From a virus: 38,588 bases of DNA. The first letter of the stretch is position 1, and each line of letters starts with the position of its first letter. Of the stretch, positions 20,992 through 29,798 are shown piece after piece. The DNA is taken from IMG/VR virus record IMGVR_UViG_3300009093_000023, positions 1-38,588 of that record. One strand, given 5' to 3'. Below the pieces are notes generated by a model. That model was not told the DNA's origin. It worked only from the letters and a program-made list of their open reading frames with translations, and searched no databases. The translations under genes and the position numbers were made by a program.

Positions 20992-21996
20992 TCACGTATA
21001 GAAACCACCGTGCATAATCCATCCCGCGTCTGCTCTACGGGATTTCAAGATATGCTGGTCGAAGAAAGCCTCAACAGCAGGACTTGCATTGAGGGACTTG
21101 ATAGCAGCTTTTGCATCCCTGGCTCTCATGGCAAGAGAAGGGGATACAGCTTTTCCATTCTCTGCCGCAAGTTCAATAGCTAGATTCGTCTTAATCGCCC
21201 TCGCATAACCCTGGGGAAGGTTTATAGGAGAATTGATGTTCTGCAAATCCATCAAGATAGTGTCTGTCCAGTAATGGAGTTCCCCTCCCATCGAGGGATT
21301 TGGATAGACGTAGATGTTACCGAGAGGATAAGTTCTATCGTAGTAAAGGTCCGTAGGCCACGGACCCGCGATTCCCTTTAGACCAAGGGCGGTATATTTG
21401 TCTCTTGGGATAATCCGAATCTGATAATCCAATCCCTGTACCATCGGATTCCCCCCACCCACGGTTATGCGGGTGAAGGCGTTTGTAATCCTTACCGGAA
21501 GGGGAATGGAGGCTCCCGTGGAGGAATCGTAAGCAATGTCTCCCGGAGTCGTATAAGTGAATACGTCTCCTGTAGCCTGAGTCGAAATCGCATTAGCCGA
21601 TAGGGTAAGAGTATTCGTGCCTATCGCGGTAACAAGCGTGGGAGTAGTGGTAGGGATTGAAGCCCCCACGTCAGTAATCATAGAACCTACTGAAAGGTCT
21701 GCCGGGATAGTGACGTTTGAGATAGTCGGAGAACCGCTTACAAGCGTACCTGTAAACGTTCCACCTACTGGATTTCCGATGGTGTACTGATACTGTCCCG
21801 GAACGAAGATGAATCGGTTTTCAGTGGACGAAAATACAAACAGTTTTTCGATGGTCCAGCTTTCCAGCATATCGTTGAGAATCTGGAGAGCATCGGAAGC
21901 ATCATCCGCGTTAGGGACTTCACCGGCTTCTAGGGAATTTATGTTCCTTAAAGCGCCGGTTATCAGGTCTAAAGCTGTAGTACTGGTATTAGCCAT
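20992..21996 (-). CDS. P22 gp4-like head-to-tail adaptor, 334 aa
   Basis: The N-terminus ALDLITGALRNINSLEAGEV, PNADDASDALQILNDMLESW and the C-terminal LPQGYARAIKTNLAIELAAE fit the P22 gp4 tail-accessory family, which binds under the portal. P22 gp4 is 166 residues, so this copy is about twice as long. Residues about 80-152 are a beta insert (GTLVSGSPTISNVTIPADLS, GTNTLTLSANAISTQATGDV) that also occurs in the gp10-like protein, and the following GIAGPWPTDLYYDRTYPLGN segment is usual for larger family members. Confidence 0.8.
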   Translation of the reverse strand: MANTSTTALDLITGALRNINSLEAGEVPNADDASDALQILNDMLESWTIEKLFVFSSTENRFIFVPGQYQYTIGNPVGGTFTGTLVSGSPTISNVTIPADLSVGSMITDVGASIPTTTPTLVTAIGTNTLTLSANAISTQATGDVFTYTTPGDIAYDSSTGASIPLPVRITNAFTRITVGGGNPMVQGLDYQIRIIPRDKYTALGLKGIAGPWPTDLYYDRTYPLGNIYVYPNPSMGGELHYWTDTILMDLQNINSPINLPQGYARAIKTNLAIELAAENGKAVSPSLAMRARDAKAAIKSLNASPAVEAFFDQHILKSRRADAGWIMHGGFYT

Positions 21997-22348
21997 AGAA
22001 AATCGAGATTATGAGGTCTCCCGCTCCGACAGCAGTTGAACTATTGTCTGCGGCTGTGGTGGTCGTAGCCATCCACATATAGCCCTGATTTCCTACTCCA
22101 CGCTCCCAGAATACCGATACGGTACTGGTAGCGGGAACCTGGATAGTTACACTCGGTACATCAGTACCGACTGTAGGGGTTTCACCACTATTAGACCATT
22201 TACCAGGGGAGCCCCAATAGAGTTTCACGCACCGTACAGCGGCATTGGTATTGACGATGTTATATCCATAACAATCAATGCCAGTATTATTCCCAATCTG
22301 CGTAAGATTGGTGGATGCAGCAGAATTTAATTTAAAGACTGAGGGCAT
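21989..22348 (-). CDS. Beta-rich putative virion protein, 119 aa
   Basis: The ATG follows TAGGAG. The sequence is Thr/Ser/Asn-rich with alternating hydrophobic strands (FKLNSAASTNLTQIGNN, AVRCVKLYWGSP, VTIQVPATSTVSVFWERGVG) and no charge clusters, typical of a small jelly-roll or Ig-like decoration protein. It sits between the glycosyltransferase and the gp4-like gene. Family not recognised; a capsid or tail surface role is inference. Confidence 0.6.
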   Translation of the reverse strand: MPSVFKLNSAASTNLTQIGNNTGIDCYGYNIVNTNAAVRCVKLYWGSPGKWSNSGETPTVGTDVPSVTIQVPATSTVSVFWERGVGNQGYMWMATTTTAADNSSTAVGAGDLIISIFYG

Positions 22349-22356
22349 AAATACTC

Positions 22357-23049
22357 CTAAGCGGCTTTGGCGGGGTCTAAATCGCCGCCCGGTTGTTTAC
22401 GCATGAAAGTATGGAAATTACCAGGATAGGGTATCTTTCCATCGTTATGGGTCAAGTTCAAGTCAGGATAAATCAATACTTCGCCACCGGCTTCTCTATA
22501 GCGGCGGCAGAACGAATAATCTTCACCCCACCAACAGTTCTGATAAGCACCGTGGTTAAACAGGTCAATCATTGGAGCGTATCTAGGCCCATAACAGAGT
22601 TCAGGAAACTTCTCTATGAACCTATCTACTGCCTTGGGAGTGATTCTCAAGAAACCTGCGGGAGTACATTGAGCGACGATACACCCATCTTTCTTTCTGA
22701 TTGCGCTATGTCCTGGGCCGTCTTCAAGGACGCCCATATACCTCTCAGATTCCTCTTTAAAGCGATATGTACCTGCTACAACATCATGGTCAAGAGACAG
22801 GAGCTTAATCAAGTCCTTGGGTTCCCATGAAATATCATAGTCAATGAAGGCTATATCATCCGCTTTCCAGTCGAGTGCCTTCCGTAGAAGTTTAGCCCTC
22901 GCCTCTGAGATATACGGACAACCTATCTCTTGTTCTGCCCTGACTTCATAACCAGCAGCCCGCAAGGGCTCTACCGAAGCTTTCAGAGAAAGCATATAAG
23001 CCTCGGTAGGCCCTGCGAGTGAAGGGGTAGCTAGGACTACCTTTCTCAT
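22357..23049 (-). CDS. GT-A-type glycosyltransferase, 230 aa
   Basis: The ATG at 23049 overlaps the previous stop; a TTG just upstream is less likely. RKVVLATPSLAGPTEAYMLS begins a Rossmann-like sugar-nucleotide domain. IAFIDYDISWEP around residue 72 supplies the metal-binding DxD, and WWGEDYSFCRRYREAGG near residue 177 the acidic base and R of GT-A enzymes. HND near residue 202 could be the third metal ligand. It would move a sugar from a nucleotide donor to an acceptor. Its place among virion genes suggests that a coat or decoration protein is the acceptor, but host surface or DNA cannot be excluded. Confidence 0.75.
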   Translation of the reverse strand: MRKVVLATPSLAGPTEAYMLSLKASVEPLRAAGYEVRAEQEIGCPYISEARAKLLRKALDWKADDIAFIDYDISWEPKDLIKLLSLDHDVVAGTYRFKEESERYMGVLEDGPGHSAIRKKDGCIVAQCTPAGFLRITPKAVDRFIEKFPELCYGPRYAPMIDLFNHGAYQNCWWGEDYSFCRRYREAGGEVLIYPDLNLTHNDGKIPYPGNFHTFMRKQPGGDLDPAKAA

Positions 23050-23303
23050 CAAGAAGCCCAGATACCTAGGGCAATCAAGGTGTTCATGATTTCCACCAAG
23101 ATTGCGGACTGAGCCGCGCCGAAGGCGCTAGACGATGCCGCATTGGAAGTCGAATGGGTAGACGCGGTGGCCCTCTGGACCACCGGAGTCACACCATAGA
23201 ACCCAACGAGGTCGCTAGCCTGAGTGCCTATCCATTGCGGCGTACCACCGCCTAGATAGTCATTTCCCGTAGTTACTGCGGGACCCGGATTGCTGCTACT
23301 CAT
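23049..23303 (-). CDS. Conserved small virion-cluster protein, 84 aa
   Basis: The ATG is eleven bases after the coat gene. The middle SDLVGFYGVTPVVQRATAS is a pattern I know from small proteins located just after coat genes in several phage groups. The flanks are Ser/Thr/Gly-rich, and the C-terminus is a hydrophobic helix (ILVEIMNTLIALGIW). A trimeric head fibre or decoration protein is the likeliest role. Confidence 0.6.
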   Translation of the reverse strand: MSSSNPGPAVTTGNDYLGGGTPQWIGTQASDLVGFYGVTPVVQRATASTHSTSNAASSSAFGAAQSAILVEIMNTLIALGIWAS

Positions 23304-23314
23304 TTACATTCTCC

Positions 23315-24625
23315 TTAAGAGACCACACGCACGGCGGCATTGCGATAAAGGGAGCCGTACCCATAGAGTACGTCGCAACGGGCCGGGAGCGCATCATTGT
23401 TGATGGTGTACTGACGGACGATTCGGAAGCTCATACCATCCTCTTCATCCACAGCGCGAGCCGCCATATCAACACCGCCCGGAAGGTCCAGGTCGGCGAA
23501 GGCAAGGGCGAAGGCGTCACGATGCATGGCGATACCCTGCGGGGTCACAGTACCGGCATAGGTCGTGGATGTGGCGCTGCCCCAAAGCTGGATATTCGCA
23601 TTGGAGGCAGGCTGGGCACTGATATTCTGGAACTGACCGGAATAGATACCGGCTTCCTGAATATAGAAGTCCAGCGTACCGTCCGACTTCGAGCTATAGA
23701 CACCCGTAGTCGTGTTATAGGTACCATTAGTCAAAGCAGCCTGAGCGGGAATGACCACGAACTGACGCAGACGGTTGGAGCCCACCGCACCACGGCTCTG
23801 CGGGTTTACCGCATAAGCACCTGCAACGGTGATTACATCGCCGATGGTCAGACGGGCAGCAGCGGAAGCGGTCCAGCCAGTAGACTGGACCAGACCGTTA
23901 GCAGCCCAGCCCGAGCTAAGCCACGCGCTAGACGTGTTATTAGCAAGGGTAGGAGTACCACCACCAGCACCGACAGTATAAGAAACGATATTCTGGTCCA
24001 TGTACCAATCAAACCCAAGGGTATTCTTGGCAATCTGGCCCTTCTTGTACTGTTCACCGATGGTCGCCTGGGGATTGAACAGAGCCTGTAGTCCACTGAC
24101 CATGTTCGCATGGGCGAACGGGTCAAGGATGAGGACTCGGGTTCCATCACGGGGCATGGATTCCGCATCCAACGTCGCACCAGCCGTCAACGCGGTAAGG
24201 GAGGTATTCAGGGCAGCACCCGGAGTACCCACCGCACTAGGCGTATTCAGATAGGCGAAATTGGTTCCATCACGGTCAATCTTATTAGCTACCGTGGCGA
24301 TGACAGGATTAAGGATGCGCTCCTTGAACAGGTCAATGCTGGTAGCCATGTCGGCAGTCGTAAACTGCACATCAACATGGAACTGAGTGGAAAGGGTGAC
24401 CGGCATGTACGTCTCATTAGTGTCTTCGATACTCAGGGCGGGTCCCGTAGTACCGACATAACGAGGCGGACGGCGCACGTTCACGGTATAGCCGATTTTC
24501 GCACCCGTCAGGGCAAACTGGTCTGCATACTGACGGTTAACGTGGTCGGCGAAGCACAAATCATTCTCAAGGACCATAAGGCCCTCATTAGTGATTTGGC
24601 TGATAGTAAGTAGCGTATTACTCAA
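23315..24625 (-). CDS. Major capsid (coat) protein, P22 type, 436 aa
   Basis: The protein matches the P22 coat family in length (P22 gp5 is 430) and in the segments ENDLCFADHVNRQYADQFAL, GYTVNVRRPPRYVG, VTLSTQFHVDVQFTTADMAT and LPGGVDMAARAVDEEDGMSF. The fold is HK97-like with an extra insertion domain. The start codon is TTG, preceded by AGGAG, which is unusual for the most abundant virion protein. It follows the scaffold gene directly and would assemble with it and the portal into procapsids, perhaps helped by the two phage co-chaperonins. Confidence 0.92.
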   Translation of the reverse strand: MSNTLLTISQITNEGLMVLENDLCFADHVNRQYADQFALTGAKIGYTVNVRRPPRYVGTTGPALSIEDTNETYMPVTLSTQFHVDVQFTTADMATSIDLFKERILNPVIATVANKIDRDGTNFAYLNTPSAVGTPGAALNTSLTALTAGATLDAESMPRDGTRVLILDPFAHANMVSGLQALFNPQATIGEQYKKGQIAKNTLGFDWYMDQNIVSYTVGAGGGTPTLANNTSSAWLSSGWAANGLVQSTGWTASAAARLTIGDVITVAGAYAVNPQSRGAVGSNRLRQFVVIPAQAALTNGTYNTTTGVYSSKSDGTLDFYIQEAGIYSGQFQNISAQPASNANIQLWGSATSTTYAGTVTPQGIAMHRDAFALAFADLDLPGGVDMAARAVDEEDGMSFRIVRQYTINNDALPARCDVLYGYGSLYRNAAVRVVS

Positions 24626-24641
24626 GGGAGTCTCCTATCCC

Positions 24642-25571
24642 TCACCTGCGCTTCTTTCGGATTTCGTCCAGGCGTCGCTGCTTGTAGGCTTTGAAGTCCA
24701 TTGGACCCGAGGTGTCCATGATTATCTGTCCACCGCCGGAACCGAGAGAAGGGGTAGGTTCGGGAAGATTGGGTTTAAGGGTCTTGGAGGGTTCAGCCTC
24801 CACGGGTTTAGCGAATTGGGTCTCCAATCTCCCGATGGCAATGGCGACCTGGGAGGGACGCATCTTGTTCCACTTTTCAACATCTTCTGGATGCTGGGTT
24901 AAGTGGTAAAGGATATGCGCTCCATAGTCGGATTCCGCAAGCAAAGCCTGTATAGCCTCATTAGGAGAGGCTCTACGCTTCATTTCGACAGACTTTGAGG
25001 CTTCTTCAATCTTCTCATCGAAGTCCTTGAATTCAGCCCTAGCGGCTTCCAAGGAACGCTGGCGGCGAGCTTCGGCTTCGGCGATAAGCGCTTGTCTGGA
25101 CGCTTCCTCCCTCTGCTTGTTCTCTTCCGCCTTGAATTCCTCGATAGCCTTATTGCGGTTCCATTTGCCCCATTCGGCCAAAAACTTGTCCTGGTCCACT
25201 GACCCATCATCTTTCAGATAGTCAGCAGGCTTAGGCTCCAGTACTTCAACCTTGGGGGGAGCTTGAACGACCTGTATCTGTTTCTCCAATTCAGAAATGC
25301 GGCGCTGGGCTTGAAGGCGTGCCTCATATTCCGTCTCGGCAAACTCGTTTAGTTCGTGTTTCTCACGGGTGAGTTCGTCAATACGGTCCTGGACACTGTT
25401 CTTCTTGCTGTCAGGCTTTACAGTGGGCGGCATTGGCTCTGGCTTTACGCCAGCCGCAACGGCATCCTCTTGTTTTACCTGTTCCGGAGTCTTCACTTCG
25501 GAACCCAAAGCCTTACGTTCATTGACATAATCCGCCACATTCTCATTGGTCACAGACTGAATCTTACCCAT
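24642..25571 (-). CDS. Scaffolding protein, 309 aa
   Basis: The ATG at 25571 has GGAG seven bases upstream and is preferred over a GTG at 25583. The protein is acidic and mostly coiled coil in the middle (DRIDELTREKHELNEFAETE, YEARLQAQRRISELEKQIQV), with a Pro-rich part, and ends in a basic helix (DFKAYKQRRLDEIRKKRR). The basic C-terminus corresponds to the coat-binding helix-loop-helix of P22 gp8 (303 aa). Its place between portal and coat is the P22 one. Confidence 0.88.
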   Translation of the reverse strand: MGKIQSVTNENVADYVNERKALGSEVKTPEQVKQEDAVAAGVKPEPMPPTVKPDSKKNSVQDRIDELTREKHELNEFAETEYEARLQAQRRISELEKQIQVVQAPPKVEVLEPKPADYLKDDGSVDQDKFLAEWGKWNRNKAIEEFKAEENKQREEASRQALIAEAEARRQRSLEAARAEFKDFDEKIEEASKSVEMKRRASPNEAIQALLAESDYGAHILYHLTQHPEDVEKWNKMRPSQVAIAIGRLETQFAKPVEAEPSKTLKPNLPEPTPSLGSGGGQIIMDTSGPMDFKAYKQRRLDEIRKKRR

Positions 25572-25671
25572 GGGTTTCTCCACGAATTGACCCTGAAACC
25601 GTCAGGTACGGAGTGCTTTCGCCAGTGACCGGCGCACAAATCCCGGTCAGAGTCGCGTCAAACTGGTTCAT
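25564..25671 (-). CDS. Possible small protein between portal and scaffold, 35 aa
   Basis: An ATG inside the last codons of the portal gene opens 35 codons that end inside the scaffold start. The product begins MNQFDATLTGICAPVTGEST and continues PYLTVSGSIRG. The reading fills a 74-base gap that is otherwise unexplained in a packed operon. Ribosome-binding site is weak. Confidence 0.35.
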   Translation of the reverse strand: MNQFDATLTGICAPVTGESTPYLTVSGSIRGETHG

Positions 25672-27883
25672 TCTTGGCTTCTTCAAGGAGGGCTTTAGCC
25701 TCCTCTCTCTGATTCGCGTTATCCAAGTGTGAGTTCATAAGCTGTCCGGCTACATGGATTTCAGCCACGTCATGGGCGGTTACAGCCTTCACATGAGTAT
25801 CATGCATGGCGACATGAGCCTTGGTCAGGGTGTCCTTTTCCTGGGTCTGAGACTTGAGCCCAGCCCGCTGGTTTTCACCCTGTTCCTTGATGACTAGACG
25901 GTTAGTCTCGGAATCCTGCTTCATCTTCTCGATACTGGATTTGGTCTCAATCTCCATGTGGAGGGCCATGTTTTCCTGTGTGAGTTTGTTAAGTCTCTGC
26001 TGTAGACCCGAGACGATGCCTCTGGCTTCCTCAGGCAGGTTCTCAAGTTCCTTATCGTTCTGAGCCGCCGGGATCATAGCAGTAAGTCGGTCTGCGACCA
26101 TATCAGCGGATGGGAAGTCCATGTTACGAATCATCACATCACCGGCATTCTGAGCAATCATTTCTCCCAAACCCGGAGTCTTCAAGAGCATCAACATGGA
26201 TTCGGCGGACTGCTCCCGTTTTGTCTGGTAGTCAGGGCCGGTATCTACCACGACTTCATAATCCCCCACGGTCATATCATTCTTTATGTGTTTGATGGCT
26301 TTCTTTATGGGAGAGACGGGCATAGGCTGACCACCCATATTCAACTGCGGCATGGGCTGTTGAGGGGTATCCGTATTTACCTGATTGATAGTCACTTGGT
26401 CAGGAGTACCGTCTTCCCGGATTATCCGAATCATCCTCTCCTCCCCATAGAAATGGGGGAGAAGGTCTACGATGATTTTTCCTATCTGATTCAGGGACCG
26501 GCAGAAGTTGTCATAGAAATCAAAATTGGAAATATCCGACATGGCCTGACGGGCCTTGAGGGCCTTTCCAGAAATGACTTCCCCCTGCATGTCTTGTCCA
26601 GGGTCGTGAGGCATACCCGCGACTGCAAGGAAGTCTGACTTAGTGCTTTCCCCCCATTCCGCAAACCCCGCATTAGGCTGGGTAGGGGGCTGTCTTTGGG
26701 GAGGGGGCTCATACGTCCCATCATCACGTTTAACAGGGGCGTATTCGAGAGCTACGATGGGTTTACGGTTTGAATCTCTCCAAGCTGGTTCAGACCCTTC
26801 CATGAAGCCTTTGGGCCCAACCCAAGGAGCTTTCGGGGAAAGAGCATAAGCCTCAGTCTTTGCGGTCTGAGCATAGTTATAAATACGGGCAGGGTCTCTA
26901 AGGTCCCTCACCATGCCTTTAACTGTAATCTTACCGTTCAGGTCCATGCGACGGCCATATACAGGAACCCGGGGAATCCACTTACCAGGCCAGTCAGTAA
27001 CCTTGAGTATCTTGGTAGAGGTCAGCAGGTAGCATTTGACTTGTCTCCGGAGGACTTGTCTTTCACGCGCCTTGACTAGCCCCCCCATGAGCTTTTGGAT
27101 ATTGCGTCTAAGCCCCATTTCGGACTTAAGGTGTTTCTGTCCGTCGGTAAATTCTATGAGGGTGTCCTTGATATGCTCGATTCGCCAATATTTGGCGACC
27201 CGGATTTCTTCCTTATTGGACCAATCTGGAACATCGTCCCCTCGTCCGACATATCTCCATCCATTAGGGTCTATCTGCCCGAAACGCTGCTTATAGACAG
27301 TCCGTTTCATGTATTCGGTTTCGATGAAGAAATCCATATCAGACCCGTCAGGCATACGGCTGTTAGGGTCTCCATAACACATAAGGGGGTTTGAATAACC
27401 CTTAATCCTCAGTTCCTGGTCAAAACTGGTTTCTGAAAAGTATTCATTATCAACCGCTAACCATCCCCACCCACCGTGGACTGAATTCTCTATGGCATTG
27501 TCATACCAATAGTTTGCAGTCGAAGCATATTCGATATGACGGAACAATCCGTCTATGACCTTGGCGGTATCCTTATCCGCTCCATTCCCTACGGGATGGC
27601 ATACAAGCCTAGGTCTGTTCTCCCGGCATGAGTTAATGACCCTGCGGGTAATGGAATCGGTCAGGTTTACGGTCAAAGCAGGACGTCGGTCTGAAAAACG
27701 TTCATCCCTAATAGTGGGGTCCCACTGTTCACCTTCGACAAATCGCTTATCAAACTCAAATTCATTGCGATTCTTGGATTCAGCCTCCGATGCCATGGCA
27801 AAGCGTTCCTGGCACTCAAGGATAATTTCATCCTCGCTTGTGCCTAAAACGCCTTCTTCCAGATTGGTATCGCCAGCTATCAT
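25658..27883 (-). CDS. Portal protein, P22 type, 741 aa
   Basis: The length agrees with P22 gp1 (725). Family segments include FVEGEQWDPTIRDERFSDRR, PALTVNLTDSITRRVINSCR and NPLMCYGDPNSRMPDGSDMD. The C-terminal 160 residues are Gln/Glu-rich coiled coil (LQQRLNKLTQENMALHMEIE), corresponding to the barrel that projects into the capsid. Twelve copies form the vertex through which DNA is packaged and ejected. The ATG overlaps the stop of the small zinc-ribbon gene. Confidence 0.92.
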   Translation of the reverse strand: MIAGDTNLEEGVLGTSEDEIILECQERFAMASEAESKNRNEFEFDKRFVEGEQWDPTIRDERFSDRRPALTVNLTDSITRRVINSCRENRPRLVCHPVGNGADKDTAKVIDGLFRHIEYASTANYWYDNAIENSVHGGWGWLAVDNEYFSETSFDQELRIKGYSNPLMCYGDPNSRMPDGSDMDFFIETEYMKRTVYKQRFGQIDPNGWRYVGRGDDVPDWSNKEEIRVAKYWRIEHIKDTLIEFTDGQKHLKSEMGLRRNIQKLMGGLVKARERQVLRRQVKCYLLTSTKILKVTDWPGKWIPRVPVYGRRMDLNGKITVKGMVRDLRDPARIYNYAQTAKTEAYALSPKAPWVGPKGFMEGSEPAWRDSNRKPIVALEYAPVKRDDGTYEPPPQRQPPTQPNAGFAEWGESTKSDFLAVAGMPHDPGQDMQGEVISGKALKARQAMSDISNFDFYDNFCRSLNQIGKIIVDLLPHFYGEERMIRIIREDGTPDQVTINQVNTDTPQQPMPQLNMGGQPMPVSPIKKAIKHIKNDMTVGDYEVVVDTGPDYQTKREQSAESMLMLLKTPGLGEMIAQNAGDVMIRNMDFPSADMVADRLTAMIPAAQNDKELENLPEEARGIVSGLQQRLNKLTQENMALHMEIETKSSIEKMKQDSETNRLVIKEQGENQRAGLKSQTQEKDTLTKAHVAMHDTHVKAVTAHDVAEIHVAGQLMNSHLDNANQREEAKALLEEAKNEPV

Positions 27884-28023
27884 TTCTTTTCCTGTTCCTT
27901 TACTTCTTTCTCAGAATGCCTAGCCAAGCAGTGTTGGCAGAAGAAATTATAGGCATCACGGATAGTCCTATTTTCCTTCTTACATTCGGTACAAACCCAT
28001 TCTATGAAATCAGGGTCTATCAC
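27880..28023 (-). CDS. Zinc-ribbon miniprotein between terminase and portal, 47 aa
   Basis: The GTG start overlaps the TerL stop (GTGA), and the stop overlaps the portal ATG (ATGA), so it is coupled on both sides. EWVCTECKKEN and FFCQHCLARH give two cysteine pairs for one zinc ion, followed by a charged tail. Position hints at a role in packaging; the family is not recognised. Confidence 0.7.
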   Translation of the reverse strand: MIDPDFIEWVCTECKKENRTIRDAYNFFCQHCLARHSEKEVKEQEKK

Positions 28024-29330
28024 ATGACCATCCAGCTATCGCCCGAGGAAGGCCTAGGAGCAACATAGGGAGCCGTGACTTTAGGGGGTACGGCATTCTT
28101 GATGCTCACCACGCCAGTTCTAAACGCATCCGCTCCATGAGAGGACCAATCATGTACAGGATGGGGCAAGAATGTCTGTCGCCGGTCATTAAACTCACGG
28201 TGATAGGACTTTAGGGCCTTAATCCCATGCCTGCACTTGTCTGCATCGAACCAAGTCCGGGGTAGGACGTTCCTTACAGCTTCAATCCCATCGGCTACTT
28301 CTAATCTTGGGGCTACCTGGAAGTTCAGCCCAAGGCTTCTTGAGACTTCAAGGCGGGATTTACCAGTCCCTAGCTCTCGGGCCGTAATGTCATGGGGAGC
28401 CCAATGTGTTCCATAGAGGTATCTCTTTTCCTGTAGGACCTTTGCGTAGTGAGCTAGTCCCTCACCGTTACATTCATAGTAATCAATGGCGTGTATCTCA
28501 TGGCCTATTTTCTGGACGAACCAGATAGCCATTTCATCCCCTATTCCAAGGTCCCACCATGTATCTACAGTGGCTTCCGGCTGATAAGGGACCCTAGTAA
28601 TCCTGTGTTCCAGTTCGGCCTGTTCAATCTGTTTCCCGTAATAAGAGCCCTCATTAGCGGCCTCGAATGAACAGTAATATTCCTGCTGGATTAGACTTTC
28701 AGACATTCCCGAGCGTCTTTCATCCTCAATTACATGGTCTCCGATGAGCTTTGTATCCTCTACGGTGAGGATTTCATGGAACCAATCTGGACTATGCCGG
28801 GCAATGTCCAGGGTGTCAGAGCCGTGGTTTTTGCCCCGGGGGGTATAGATAAATAACGCCCATCCTCCGTTCTCAGCAAGGATGGGGCGAACATAGTCCC
28901 ATGCTTTAGGGTCTGTAAGGGACCACTCAGAAAACACGACCCCGATGGGATTGGCTCCAACCAGTCTGTCGTAGTTATCTGACCCCACCACCTGCCATGC
29001 TGACCCGCATTTAAGCTCGATACGCATTTGGTCATTTCGGATACCTGACCGTATTTCTTCGGGGAAGGCTTGATCTATAACGGAACGCCCCTGACTGTCC
29101 TTACCCTCCCAAACGACTAATCTACCTTGAGTAGCAGTAGGGAGCATGTGCCAGTAAGTACCGATACGAAGATGCGCGGCAAAGGCTGTCCAGTTAAGGG
29201 CGGTACTGTCCTTTCCTGCCCGGCGGTGCCATACAGCTACCGCTCTCTTACCCCCCGATTCCATGTAATTCCATAGACGCTTCTGGTGCGCACGTGGTCT
29301 CCATTCGTTAGGAAGGGTTATCTCAGTCAC
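28020..29330 (-). CDS. Terminase large subunit, 436 aa
   Basis: The GTG start overlaps the TerS stop (TAAGTG). VWHRRAGKDS with Lys40 is the Walker A of the packaging ATPase, and GVVFSEWS with Glu135 the Walker B plus catalytic Glu. The nuclease half shows TWWDLGIGDEMAIWF, then APHDITARE and SHGADAFRTG, supplying the acidic residues for metal binding. The enzyme cuts concatemers and pumps DNA through the portal. Confidence 0.92.
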   Translation of the reverse strand: MTEITLPNEWRPRAHQKRLWNYMESGGKRAVAVWHRRAGKDSTALNWTAFAAHLRIGTYWHMLPTATQGRLVVWEGKDSQGRSVIDQAFPEEIRSGIRNDQMRIELKCGSAWQVVGSDNYDRLVGANPIGVVFSEWSLTDPKAWDYVRPILAENGGWALFIYTPRGKNHGSDTLDIARHSPDWFHEILTVEDTKLIGDHVIEDERRSGMSESLIQQEYYCSFEAANEGSYYGKQIEQAELEHRITRVPYQPEATVDTWWDLGIGDEMAIWFVQKIGHEIHAIDYYECNGEGLAHYAKVLQEKRYLYGTHWAPHDITARELGTGKSRLEVSRSLGLNFQVAPRLEVADGIEAVRNVLPRTWFDADKCRHGIKALKSYHREFNDRRQTFLPHPVHDWSSHGADAFRTGVVSIKNAVPPKVTAPYVAPRPSSGDSWMVM

Positions 29331-29767
29331 TTACCCAAGTCCTTGACCATGTTAATGGTCACTTGGCCTGTATGGGCTACTTCGGACTTATCGCCATAAC
29401 GCTTTGAGAGAAGTTTAGCCGCAATCCATTTGCGTGCATCTAGGCGAAGGCGGGAGCGCCCCATAGCCTCTCCATTCTCTACCCACGCGGTAGTTTCTCC
29501 ATAATGACGCTCCATCCAGTCATTACGGCCATCATCGGCAATCTCTTTAAGCTCATCGGCATACATTTCTGCCTGAGCCTGACGGGCCAATTCGTATTGT
29601 TCCGAAAATTCCTTGTGCTTTCCATCAACAACCCATAATAGGACTGTTGATATTGCTGGCATTTCTTCGGATTCGCAGATAGAACGGAGAGATTCACCGG
29701 AAGCCAATCTAAGACAGATAGCTGTGGTCAATTCTGGTGTGTAACTAGTCGGTCGCCCAAGGGCCAT
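29327..29767 (-). CDS. Terminase small subunit, Sf6 type, 146 aa
   Basis: The N-terminus GRPTSYTPELTTAICLRLAS, GESLRSICESEEMPAISTVL is the DNA-binding helix-turn-helix of the Sf6-like small terminase. The C-terminal LDARKWIAAKLLSKRYGDKS is also conserved. It forms a ring that recognises the packaging start site and recruits the large subunit. In headful phages of this type that site often lies in or near this gene; it cannot be located from sequence alone. Confidence 0.85.
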   Translation of the reverse strand: MALGRPTSYTPELTTAICLRLASGESLRSICESEEMPAISTVLLWVVDGKHKEFSEQYELARQAQAEMYADELKEIADDGRNDWMERHYGETTAWVENGEAMGRSRLRLDARKWIAAKLLSKRYGDKSEVAHTGQVTINMVKDLGK

Positions 29768-29777
29768 ATATGTTCCC

Positions 29778-29798
29778 TGTGAAACTATTAGTTACTCT
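29778..29798 (-). promoter_or_regulatory. Dispersed start-associated dyad motif, copy 6
   Basis: On the minus strand the site reads AGAGTAACTAATAGTTTCAC with the dyad ACTAaTAGT. It lies directly before the terminase small-subunit gene (ATG at 29767), so the packaging genes could be controlled separately. Confidence 0.5.

Noticed and set aside
23522-24613. Long plus-strand frames across the coat gene
   Set aside because: They are shadows of the coat gene frame, rich in Arg and Gly with no family match.
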